Of a stretch of 14,356 nt of DNA, positions 1-7,537 are shown piece after piece. Source of the stretch: Hemicentrotus pulcherrimus (Eukaryota > Echinodermata > Echinoidea > Camarodonta > Strongylocentrotidae); assembly GCA_003118195.1 (NCBI GenBank), contig BEXV01004796.1, forward strand, positions 8,758 through 23,113, written 5' to 3'. The translations under genes were made by a program, and so were the position numbers. The notes under the pieces are model-generated. The model made no database searches. It was not told where the DNA came from and worked only from the letters and a program-made list of their open reading frames with translations. Each line of letters begins with the position of its first letter. The first letter of the stretch is position 1.

Positions 1-6
1 GGTCTC

Positions 7-75
7 GGGAAACTCACAACCTGCTATGACCCCGCGGCGCAAGCGCCTTGGGGTCATAGCAGGTTGTGAGTTCCC
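7..75. repeat. Near-perfect inverted repeat (long hairpin)
   Basis: Arms 11-33 and 50-72 are perfect 23-bp reverse complements. Three more GGG/CCC pairs (7-9 with 73-75) lie outside a single unpaired A. The 16-base spacer holds a second small GC-rich hairpin (GGCGC-AA-GCGCC), so almost the whole segment can fold. It lies in the intron downstream of CUB exon B, just outside the duplicated block. It could be a young foldback element or a hairpin RNA precursor; the sequence does not decide which. Confidence 0.85.
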
Positions 76-108
76 TTGACCCTATAGAAACCACTATGCC
101 TACTCCTA

Positions 109-878
109 CAAATGTACCAGCGGACCTACAAACAATATTCGAAAATTTAACACTTAATTGGATATTGAATTGAATAATAAATTATCGAATTCTAAGGTTG
201 AATGTTCTCTAACCTTTGAAACAGAAAAAAAAAAATTATTTCACTAATGTGATCGACCTCTAACTCTTCAATCAGACTGAAAAAAAAAAACTTTGCTATC
301 AAATCGCATGTTTCATTCAGATACATTCATGTACTAATGTTATTTAAAGACTTCGTATTTAGTATTAAAACACGAAACGTGAGACGCATGTAACTCACCG
401 GTTGTCTCTACGGTCGTTAGCAGGGCATTGAAACCTGTGTAGGAGTAGTCGTGGAAATACCTATACCCATCATTACTGGTAAATCGAATCCAGAGGTAAG
501 CTCCAACCGTGGTGATATTCCTTGGGACAGATTGTCCGGATAGAGTTTCCCTGAGACCTGAAGACTGGTACTCTGATGTCTTTCCGTCGTAGAGATAAAC
601 GAGATCTCTGCCAAGCTTTGTATTGAATTCGGAGAAGTGGACCATGATGCGATATCCCGAAGGAGCCTTCACATGCCATACTACGTCGATGTTGTTATCA
701 TAGCTTGAAGGAAAATTTGGTGAGGTGAGGCTTTGTGTCTCATTCTTTTGTAAAATGATAACTGTAAAAAAAATAAAAAATAACATATTTAACTTTTTGC
801 GAAGTTACCAGCTTCATATTTTTCACTAATAGCATCACACCATGTTTATCGGAGCAATGTATTTTTCTATGATATTCC
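109..878 (-). repeat. Tandem duplication copy B (CUB exon plus flanks)
   Basis: This block aligns with 1448-2230 in the same orientation, offset by about 1.35 kb. Homology starts near CAAATG (109 and 1448). It runs through about 290 bp of intron downstream of the exon (minus sense), the whole CUB exon and about 100 bp upstream, ending near AGCAATGTATTTT (853 and 2206). The intron part differs by roughly 10% plus indels, and the exon by roughly 18%, both counted by eye. The copy therefore arose at DNA level with its introns, not by retroposition. Confidence 0.85.
399..761 (-). CDS. CUB domain exon B (cysteine-free), internal exon
   Basis: This 363-bp exon is bounded on the minus strand by a pyrimidine-rich acceptor ending TTTTACAG and a consensus donor G|GTGAGT. 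Both borders are phase 1, the usual symmetry of a shuffled extracellular module. It encodes one CUB domain (a beta-sandwich used for protein and carbohydrate binding outside the cell): LTSPNFPSSY at the start, VVWHVKAPSGYRI, LVYLYDG in the middle and AYLWIRFTSND near the end. None of the four cysteines usual in CUB domains is present. Of the usual calcium ligands the first acidic position reads K (FNTK), while D in GRDL and in SND remain. N-glycosylation sequons are NET and NIT. With exon A upstream the frame stays open. The domain call is firm; the ligand and the gene's identity are unknown. Confidence 0.88.
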
Positions 879-1447
879 GCAATGCCGAGTAAAATTGAAT
901 TCAACTAGTTCTGTGTGTTTCTCCCTAAGCATGTATTCGTCTACACTACAGGTCATTTGGTTTTAACATCTGTAATGGATAATTCATGCACATTATGTTA
1001 CGTAATATTATTTCAATTTATATACAGCGCAGCTACATATGAATATACTTCACTGAGCCTAATACAAAGTATTACATTATCACACAGACTGTAGCTAAGC
1101 CCACTTGATAATGCGCTTCTGGGTACCCATTTATATGTACTTCACACGTCAAATGTAGATTGTCTTGCAAAAGGAAATGCAGATATTTACATTCACTGAT
1201 CAAGTCTATGGGCTATCTCTGTACACAGGTATAACCCCTGAAGCATGGCCCATCAAAAGTTTGTTTTGGAATTTTTTGCTAATCGACTTTCAATGAAATC
1301 CTGGTGTAAAATAATTATACATTAAATGAGTGCATACATAACAATGACACATCCTGGCGCGTCGGTCATTATTGACCGGACTTATTATTCACTAGTTTCT
1401 GTGGCATGAAGTTCCGTTGAAACGAACACTAAGTTTGGTAGAAATTG
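879..1447. other. Intron between CUB-A and CUB-B, no gene seen
   Basis: AT-rich sequence separating the two duplicate blocks. I see no coding frame and no second copy of it in the window. The only structure noted is a small palindrome at 1363-1378 (CGGTCA, TTAT, TGACCG), which has the shape of two inverted nuclear-receptor half-sites but is too short to call functional. Confidence 0.6.
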
Positions 1448-2230
1448 CAAATGCACCGATGGACCTACATGTACAAACAATATTCTAACATTTAACACTT
1501 AATTGGATATTGAATTGAATAATAAATTAACGAATTCTGAGGTTGAATGTTCTCTAACCTTTGAAACAGAAAAAAATACTATTTCACCAATGTGACCGAC
1601 CTCCAACTCTTCAGTCAGACTAAATACAAATTTGCTATTGAATCGCCTGTTTCATTCAGATACATGTAGAATCAGTCATGTAATTATGTTATTTTAAGAC
1701 TTCATATTCAGTAATATAACATGAACCGTGAGACGCATGTAACTCACCAGTTGTCTCCACGGTCGTTAGCACGGCTTTGAAACCTTTGGAGTAGTGGACG
1801 TAGCCGTAGGAAGAAGTATAGTAGTTATACCAACGATCAGTGGTAAAGCGAATCCAGAGGTAAGCTCCAACCGTGGTGATATCCCTTGGAACAGATCGTC
1901 CAGAAAAAGTGCCTCTGTGATCTGAAGACCGGTACTCTGATGTAATTCCGTCGTAGACGTTTACGAAATCCTTGCCAGACTCTGTATCGAATTCGATGAA
2001 GTGCACCATAATGCGATATCCCGGAGGAGCCCTCACGTACCACACAATGTCCATGCTGTTGTTATAGCGGGATGGAAAGTTAGGTGACGTGAGGTTTTTT
2101 GTCTCATTTGTCTGTAAAATGATTCCTGTAACAACAAAAAATAGACTTTTCGCATAGTTATCAGCTCTATATTTTCACTTTATTAAAATCAGATCATTTT
2201 AATCTAGCAATGTATTTTCCTAGAATATTT
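1448..2230 (-). repeat. Tandem duplication copy A (CUB exon plus flanks)
   Basis: Partner of 109-878. Intron stretches such as CTTAATTGGATATTGAATTG (1499-1518) are identical in both copies and make the alignment unambiguous. This copy has a 6-bp insertion near 1470 and about 10 extra bases near 1670 relative to copy B. Homology fades after about 2230. Confidence 0.85.
1748..2125 (-). CDS. CUB domain exon A (cysteine-free), internal exon
   Basis: This 378-bp exon has an acceptor TTGTTGTTACAG and a donor G|GTGAGT, both phase 1. The encoded CUB domain starts IILQTNETKNLTSPNFPSRY and continues with MDIVWYVRAPPGYRI, FVNVYDG and AYLWIRFTTD, ending in TTVETT like exon B. It is five residues longer than exon B, the extra length falling in the Tyr-rich loop before the last strand (about 1790-1840). 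It has no cysteine. Unlike exon B it keeps all three acidic positions expected of a calcium-binding CUB (FDTE, GKDF, TTD). Sequons are NET, NLT and NNS. Spliced to exon B it gives TTVETT-V-IILQ with no stop. About 30% of residues differ from exon B outside the variable loop. The domain call is firm; the role is unknown. Confidence 0.88.
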
Positions 2231-2826
2231 CTTTTCTCTCTTATCCTCAAGCGAGGTTTTTATTTCCATAAAAGTAATACATATTTACATTAATAACTCA
2301 ATGATTGAGTGAAACATAACATAAAAATCAAATTGTATTCAGCAATTCTCTAAGCTAAGTATTATTTTCTTTGCTAACACATTCATATCTTAAAAATGAT
2401 CCTAGCAACGACTTGAATTAAAAAAAACACAAAGTATGTGGGTAGTAAACAGGACCATTAACAATCTTCTTAACATAAAATTTATAAATTGCATATTGCG
2501 CATAATTTAAAAAAAATATTCAGAAGTAAATATTTCCAATATCCAATACACACCGGCAAATGAAGGAGGAAACACAAAAACACACAACTATGTCAGAGTA
2601 GGAACCTCTCCGTACAATAAAACATTAATAGCAACAGTATCCTCACCCTATACGCGTCCATAGAAAGAAACAAGATAAGGAAGGAACTGCAATACTTCTC
2701 AAGACTAGTCAATGTACAGATATAGTATGTAGTCATTGCTGAAGTTGAAACAAATGTGAGATGTACAATCGGGTACACAGAGACATGAAAAATATGCAAA
2801 ATATGCAATAATATCTACAAATCACA
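2231..2826. other. AT-rich intron, no gene seen
   Basis: This lies upstream of CUB exon A in minus sense. It contains many short A and T runs. Its open frames are short and show no domain, signal or splice structure that I can defend. Confidence 0.5.
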
Positions 2827-3890
2827 GTCTCATGAACTGTAATGAAAGAAAACATTAGTACAACATTACAGTACAGAATGTAGAAGATATGAACAGGAAG
2901 GTTCATCTTGAGAACTTCTGTCTCATGAGTAAACAACATGTTCATGAGATCACTGTCTCCTAGAAAGTACAAAACGTAGACGATTGCCTCATTAAATGGA
3001 GTTAATCAGTTGTACATGAAAGGTTTTGTGTATTGTGTGTTCCAAATGTTCAGGGAAATCATTGCCTCATGAAAAGTACAAAATGTAGAAGATATGAAAA
3101 ATGTACAGGAAGGTTCATCATAAGAAATTCTGTCTCATGAATATACAAAATGTTCATGAGATGACTGTCTCATAGAGAGTACAAAATGTAGAAGATTGTC
3201 TCATTAAATGGAGTTCATCAGTTGTACATGAAAATTACATAAAAGGTTTTGTTTCATGAGTATTCCAAATGTTCATGAAAATCACTGCCTCATGAAAAGT
3301 ACAAAATGTGGAAGATATGAAAACTGACAGGAAGGTTCATCATGAGAAATTCAGTCTCATGAATAAACAAAATGTTCATAAGATCACTATTTCCTCGAGA
3401 GTACAAAATGTAGAAGATTGTCTCATTAAATGAAGTTCATCAGTTTTACATAAAAGGTTTAGTCTCATGAGTATTCCACATGTTCATGAAAATCACTGGC
3501 TCATGAAAAGTACAAAATGTAGAAGATATGAAAAATGTTGTGGGAGGTGTTTCATGAGAAATTCTGTCTCATGAATTTACAAAATGTTCATAAGAAAACT
3601 GTCTCCTAGAGAGTACAAAATGAAGAAGATTGCTTATTAAATGGAGTTCATCAGTTGTACATGAAAATTACATGAAAGGTTTTGTCTCATGTGTATTCCA
3701 AATGTTCAGGAATCATTGCCTCATGAAAAGTACAAAATGTAGAAGATATGAAAAATGTACAGGAAGGTTCATCATGAGAAATTCTGTCTCTTGGGTATAC
3801 AACATGTTCACGAGATCACTGTCTCCTAGGCAATACAAAATGTAAAAGATATGAAAAACATACAGATGGCTCATGGTAATCAAATTGAAC
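2827..3890. repeat. Satellite array with dimeric higher-order structure
   Basis: The landmark GTCTCATGA (or a variant) recurs at about 2827, 2920, 3028, 3132, 3251, 3354, 3462, 3566, 3684 and 3786, spacings of 93, 108, 104, 119, 103, 108, 104, 118 and 102. Two monomer types alternate. One contains TTCATGAGATCACTGTCTCC and the other ATTCCAAATGTTCA followed by CTCATGAAAAGTACAAAATG. The larger period is therefore about 210-223 bp, with roughly five dimers. Open frames here are by-products of the repeat. The array lies inside an intron of the CUB gene. Confidence 0.88.
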
Positions 3891-4418
3891 ATTAGCTAAA
3901 TTGAGTTCATCATTTTGATTTATATGTGGCATTTTAAGTACTTAATTGCATATTGGACTGTTACAGAAATCCAAAACCGAAATTGCAGCTCTTATTGTGA
4001 CCGAAACACACACATGAATGCATATTTTGGTATCTCTTTGCTTATACCCAGCACAGTGGGTGAGCTGAGTTAATATCTCGATTGACTGCAAGATTTGCAG
4101 TGAGGCACATCTTGCTTAACGCCTCGCTCGTGCAAAGGCTGGTGGTATACTGCGTATCAAGATGTGCATCACGGCTGCAGACGAGTTCCAATTATTAGTC
4201 TTGACATTCGAAATACTAAAACAGTGGTTTAACCTGGTAAATTTCATCACCAAGTCATCTTGGTCGTCTTCCTGGATATCTGAGGCAACCGTCTCCTTTA
4301 AACCAGCAATCAAAAGCTTTCACAAACTTTAGAAACTTCGCCCACAAAGGGTAACACTGCTATTGTATGAACGCTATTTACATTATTTTAGCCTATTGTT
4401 TACGCGCCAGTGGGGTCG
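3891..4418. other. Intergenic or intronic sequence, no gene seen
   Basis: Base composition shifts from AT-rich satellite to a more balanced, CpG-containing sequence near 4080. A perfect 10-bp inverted repeat GCACATCTTG/CAAGATGTGC sits at 4103-4112 and 4159-4168. A 65-codon minus frame crosses the block (4313-4116) but shows no recognisable domain. This may be an old transposon, but I do not recognise it. Confidence 0.4.
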
Positions 4419-4530
4419 TAGCCTTTAAACAAGGCCACTTGTCTAATAGACGCCGAGCGACTAAAACGAGACTAATCGCGAAAAATCGACTGAACGAAAG
4501 AGCGAGAAGCGCTTCCAAGTAGCCTTTATC
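4419..4530. repeat. CpG-rich ~95 bp foldback, copy 1
   Basis: Arms AAGGCCACTTG (4431-4441) and CAAGTAGCCTT (4516-4526) pair with one mismatch around a CpG-rich loop. The outer motif at 4419-4436 is the reverse complement of 4955-4972 with 16 of 18 positions matching. This element and the one at 4871-4972 therefore look like two diverged copies of one small foldback family in opposite orientation. Confidence 0.5.
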
Positions 4531-4870
4531 AATCTGGTTTGAATTTCTGCTCCGACTTGAATTTGCTACCGAAATGGTAGCGTCCAATCAGCGAACGTAT
4601 CCTCGCATCGGACTTCAGCATATAGTATCCATCACAAACACACAAAGACACACATCCACAGTACATTCTACGTAATACGAACTTTTGGTCTACTATGAAC
4701 TAACAATGATGTACGGCCGGGCTAAGACCCCTGACCTCTACATCGAACGAAAATGAGTTGGACTCGCTGGATTGCCGTTCTGATTGGTCAATAAATCCAA
4801 AGTTGGCGTATTGGCATGCTGATATGTATCTATGGATAATGCATGCGGAGCAGTAATATCTACATTGCAA

Positions 4871-4972
4871 AAGGCCTCGTGACGGTCGTCACTCGGTCGC
4901 GCGTTCACCCCGGGTTTCTAGACGCACTTCTCAGGCGCTTAGCCATAGTCACGAGGCCTTGTCAAAAGGCTA
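4871..4972. repeat. CpG-rich ~90 bp foldback, copy 2
   Basis: Perfect 13-bp arms AAGGCCTCGTGAC (4871-4883) and GTCACGAGGCCTT (4948-4960) enclose a 64-bp CpG-rich loop. The outer motif GGCCTTGTCAAAAGGCTA (4955-4972) matches copy 1 inverted. A 63-codon plus frame runs through it, but the hairpin explains the sequence better than a protein does. Confidence 0.6.
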
Positions 4973-5360
4973 GTGGAGCAGGGGTACCAGCCCTGCAAGA
5001 GAGGTCTACACGAAATGACGCCATAAACTTATAAGCCGGGTGAACCACCGTTGACGCGTAACTGGGAGGGGCGGACAGTTAGGTCATCTTTTGGCTTTTT
5101 GTGGAGTACTAAAAGGAAAAGTGACGTTAACCCATTGTGTATTTGTATTCTACCTGCCATTGAACGTTGAGGGCTCTATTGACTGTGTGCTTTTCGCTTT
5201 TTCGAAGTTCGGCCTGACTGTCTAATAATGTTTTTATACAACACAGATAATTCAAATGTAGAGATATGTTGCCGATCATGCCGTCAGTATATTATCAAAA
5301 AGAATATATTTTAAAGTTGCTCAAGACTGTTGCAAGATGAAGTTAGAAGCATCTTTAAAC
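4973..5360. other. No gene seen
   Basis: The CpG-rich composition fades out by about 5100. A small hairpin, GCAGGG/CCCTGC, occurs near 4978-4998. I find no exon-like frame or repeat partner elsewhere in the window. Confidence 0.4.
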
Positions 5361-5868
5361 CATCAGTTGCCTCTACAGTCGTTAGCAGGGCTTTAACGAT
5401 AAAATTGAGTTCCGGTCATGCGATTGCATTGTGAAAGAAACGATGTGGAATCGATCAGAAAAGTTGATCATGTAGCATATAAGTATTAGTGTGTGACTGT
5501 TAGATTCTGGAGTCATCAAAATGATAAGAAATTTCGCCCAGTCATGTTAGACACAGAAAGATGTAAATGGGACTACACAAACATGTAGCATAACAATCGG
5601 GCCTCATTTTTAAGCTATTATATGTCATATTAAGAACATGAATGCATTTGAAGGGCAATTTTTTCAAGGATCATTTTTTATTTGATATTCTTCCACACTT
5701 TCATAATAACAATGAAAACGCTCACAAATTATTTTTCACCTCTCCCCAGAACTCAACCTTCGTTTTAACCCCTTGGTTGTAATTCCATGGAAACCCATCA
5801 TAATCATTACTCGTCAATCTAATCCGTATATATGACCTCGTGGATATCATTTTATGTAGGAGGACCAC
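5361..5868 (-). pseudogene. Relic CUB exon (CUB-C), split by a MITE
   Basis: Two pieces of one CUB exon lie either side of the MITE at 5393-5768. The upstream piece (minus sense, 5868-5769) reads ISTRSYIRIRLTSND, then GFPWNYNQG. The downstream piece (5396-5361) reads VKALLTTVEATD. Removing the MITE and one TTAA copy makes them contiguous in frame, matching GFNALLTTVETT of exon B and GFKAVLTTVETT of exon A. The donor G|GT of exons A and B reads G|AT here, so the splice site is dead. The upstream part of the exon stops at a second foldback (5869). A possible remnant reading GYEFLKV and then a stop lies near 6165, but this is weak. The exon sits between the signal-peptide exon and CUB-A, where a first CUB would be expected. 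Confidence 0.8.
5393..5768. mobile_element. MITE copy 1 with TTAA target duplication
   Basis: TTAA occurs at both ends (5393-5396 and 5765-5768), and host CUB coding sequence is continuous across it. The inverted ends run from TTAACGATAAAATTGAGTTC on the left and end AGAACTCAACCTTCGTTTTAA-like on the right; about 16 of 23 positions pair. Sequence 5413-5576 is clearly related to 13660-13815 of copy 2, including TTGTGAAAGAAACG, TGTGGAATCGATCAGAAAA and CAAAATGATAAGAAATTT. There is no coding capacity. TTAA duplication is typical of piggyBac-type elements, so a non-autonomous piggyBac relative is likely. Confidence 0.8.
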
Positions 5869-6128
5869 AAATTGGCAACTATGTGACGTATCGTGAGAGC
5901 TTCCCTAACATTTGACCTGTACTACAAAATATCAACAATGTTTTTCCATTAAGAAAATTGTCAAACATGCACCTTACAAATTAGTCATTGCAAATATGTT
6001 TCTACACAACTCCCGTTCGGACAAATGTAATACTTCATCAAAGGGTAAGATTTTTAAAAATATTTTTTTTAAATGTACAATGCAGATGAGAGTAGTGCTC
6101 ACAAGATACGTCACAACGTTGCCAATTT
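5869..6128. mobile_element. 260-bp foldback element with ~32 bp inverted ends
   Basis: The reverse complement of 5869-5900 and the plus strand at 6097-6128 share GATACGTCACA, GTTGCCAATTT and flanking bases, with a few mismatches and a small gap. The interior shows no homology between its halves. The homology starts sharply at AAATTGGCAAC, which also marks the end of readable CUB sequence in the neighbouring relic. I could not find a convincing target-site duplication. Confidence 0.6.
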
Positions 6129-6295
6129 ATTGATCAAATTCATTGATTACACCTTCAGGAATTCATATCCTGAATATTTGTAATTGGATTATGCTGAAAA
6201 ATTTACCACACTGCTTTTCTCATTTTCGTGCTGCTATCAAAACAAACTAAATATTAGGGTGGACTTTGGCATGATAACCTGCACTTCCTACTCTC

Positions 6296-6534
6296 CACAC
6301 AGGTGTTAAATGGGTGCCCGGTAGGAGGCGACCGTAATAGTCATACAGTTTTTGAGCGTCAAGTAACGCCATGCTGGAATGCTCCCCAGGAAGTGGAGAT
6401 TGTGCACACAGTGTGTGCGGATAAGCACTGAATCCAATGACCGGGGTAATAGTTTATTTTTAAAGCGCTTAGAGACATTTGTATTAAGCGTTATATAAAA
6501 ATTGAACATTAGTATTATTATGATTATTACTTTC
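6296..6534 (+). mobile_element. SINE-like element, copy 1 (3' part)
   Basis: It shares an ordered series of blocks with the reverse complement of 8185-8395: TTAAATGGGT, GGAATGCTCCCCA, GTGGAGA-TGTGCA, TGTGTGCGG, and CCGATGACCGGGG-like (here CCAATGACCGGGG). It ends AAAGCGCTTAGAGAC ... AAGCGTTATATAAAAATTGAAC followed by an ATT-rich tail. This GCGTTATATAAA plus (ATT)n ending is typical of SINE 3' ends in marine invertebrates. The internal promoter region is not evident here, so the copy is probably truncated at its 5' end. Confidence 0.65.
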
Positions 6535-7031
6535 CTTTAAAGTCTAAGGTTTCATCGTATTCAGATTCACATATATTAATATTTGTATCAATCTTTTTAA
6601 CTTTCACAGGTCCTTACGGTAAACTTGGAGACTTATTCTAACCTGGTACGTTAAACAATTGAAACTTCCCTTAATAATAATAATAATAGGGGGTTCTTGT
6701 AATTCATCTCTTCAACAACTGCAGTCCTCAATTTATTCCTGCAAAAAAAGAGATGCAGCTCATCGTCCTCTCGGAATTCAAACACTGCATAAGTTAGTAT
6801 TGCCACTATTCCAACCTTTCAAAGTTAGTTACTCTCTCGCCCCTTCTATGTTCATGCAATAGGCTTCATTTCGTATAATAATTGTATATTAATTATCTTT
6901 AATAAAATAAACAAGTCTGAAAATAAGCCACATGTCTAAATATCATGTACAAATTTGAAATGATATGGCTTCATGGTGAAATAACTCGATCATTATAATA
7001 ACACATTGACGGAGTAGGGAATACGACTTAC
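6535..7031. other. First intron of the CUB gene, no gene seen
   Basis: This is the intron immediately downstream (minus sense) of the signal-peptide exon. It is AT-rich, with a short (AAT)n run near 6672-6687. I see no further exon. Confidence 0.5.
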
Positions 7032-7137
7032 TTCTCTCTTGCATGGCATGTGCAAATGGATTTCTCCCACATGTTGACATAATAACTGCACAAACGAAGA
7101 TAAGTATTCTGGTCATATTCGTCTTGGTTAAATCCAT
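7032..7137 (-). CDS. Probable signal-peptide exon, 5' end of the CUB gene
   Basis: An ATG at 7137 opens 35 codons that end at a consensus donor GAA|GTAAGT in phase 1. A second in-frame ATG at 7116 has A at -3 and may be the better start. From it the peptide MTRILIFVCAVIMSTCG is a textbook signal sequence: a basic N-terminus, a hydrophobic core and small residues near the likely cleavage point. RNPFAHAMQER follows. The phase-1 end fits every CUB exon of the locus. Joined to exon A it reads MQER-R-IILQTNET without a stop. The order on the strand (signal peptide, relic CUB-C, CUB-A, CUB-B) is what a secreted or type I membrane CUB protein would have. I did not identify a promoter. No homologue is recognised, and the call rests on the signal peptide, donor and phase. 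Confidence 0.65.
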
Positions 7138-7537
7138 GTGTTGGTTAGGAGCCTCTTATCTCGTAGATTTATTCAAAATCCAATCGTCAATCTCAAAAGT
7201 TGATTAGCCTGAAGGTAGGAATGCCAAGTTCAATGTCAACAGAAACAAGATTGAGAAGGAATCTCCGAACTGTTCGTTTCTAATACACGTCCAATTGCCT
7301 TCAAAATTTAATTCTTAACTTCCTCGTCAGCTGTATATTTCTGTATTTAGGCCTATTGTTCTGAAATTTTCCTTACAAGGAAATGCTTTCTTAGTGCAAA
7401 ATTAAATATATTCATATTCACGTTTGAAGTGTTTCCGCTACTAAAATTAAGCTTTTAATGTCATTTCTGATTTCAGGTTCCTGATATGTGGTATGTTTTA
7501 CAGATCCCTCGAAGTTGTCGTTTAATTATAATGATAA
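7138..7537. promoter_or_regulatory. Presumed 5' flank of the CUB gene
   Basis: If the signal-peptide exon is the first coding exon, this interval holds its 5'UTR and promoter in minus sense. A CCAAT sequence (plus strand, near 7180) and AT-rich stretches are present, but I see no convincing TATA box or initiator. A LINE remnant bounds the interval at 7538. Confidence 0.2.

Noticed and set aside
417..679. Two other minus-strand frames over CUB exon B, and one (1837-2043) over exon A
   Set aside because: They are shadows of the CUB exons in other frames. The corresponding frames exist only because the exons are duplicates.
340..786. The whole 148-codon minus frame as one coding exon
   Set aside because: Splice sites at 761 and 399 trim it. 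The residues outside belong to intron, and both borders match those of the duplicate exon.
2593..3845. Several short frames over the satellite and its edge
   Set aside because: They read repeat monomers or adjacent AT-rich sequence. Similar frames recur only because the monomers do.
4116..4313. 65-codon minus frame with an acidic segment
   Set aside because: No domain, no splice sites and no start context. It is probably chance in balanced-composition DNA.
4843..5034. 63-codon plus frame in the CpG-rich block
   Set aside because: A 13-bp hairpin and the repeat relationship with 4419-4530 explain the sequence, and there is no domain or splice support.
5744..5768. Reading VKTKVEFW as the C-terminal end of the CUB relic
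   Set aside because: These bases are the right inverted end of the MITE. The true CUB continuation is on the other side of the insertion at 5361-5396.
5852..5900. A conserved-looking cysteine (ICG or SCQ) in the CUB relic
   Set aside because: The bases belong to the inverted end of the 260-bp foldback, and the ICG reading also needs a frame shift. No cysteine can be credited to CUB-C.
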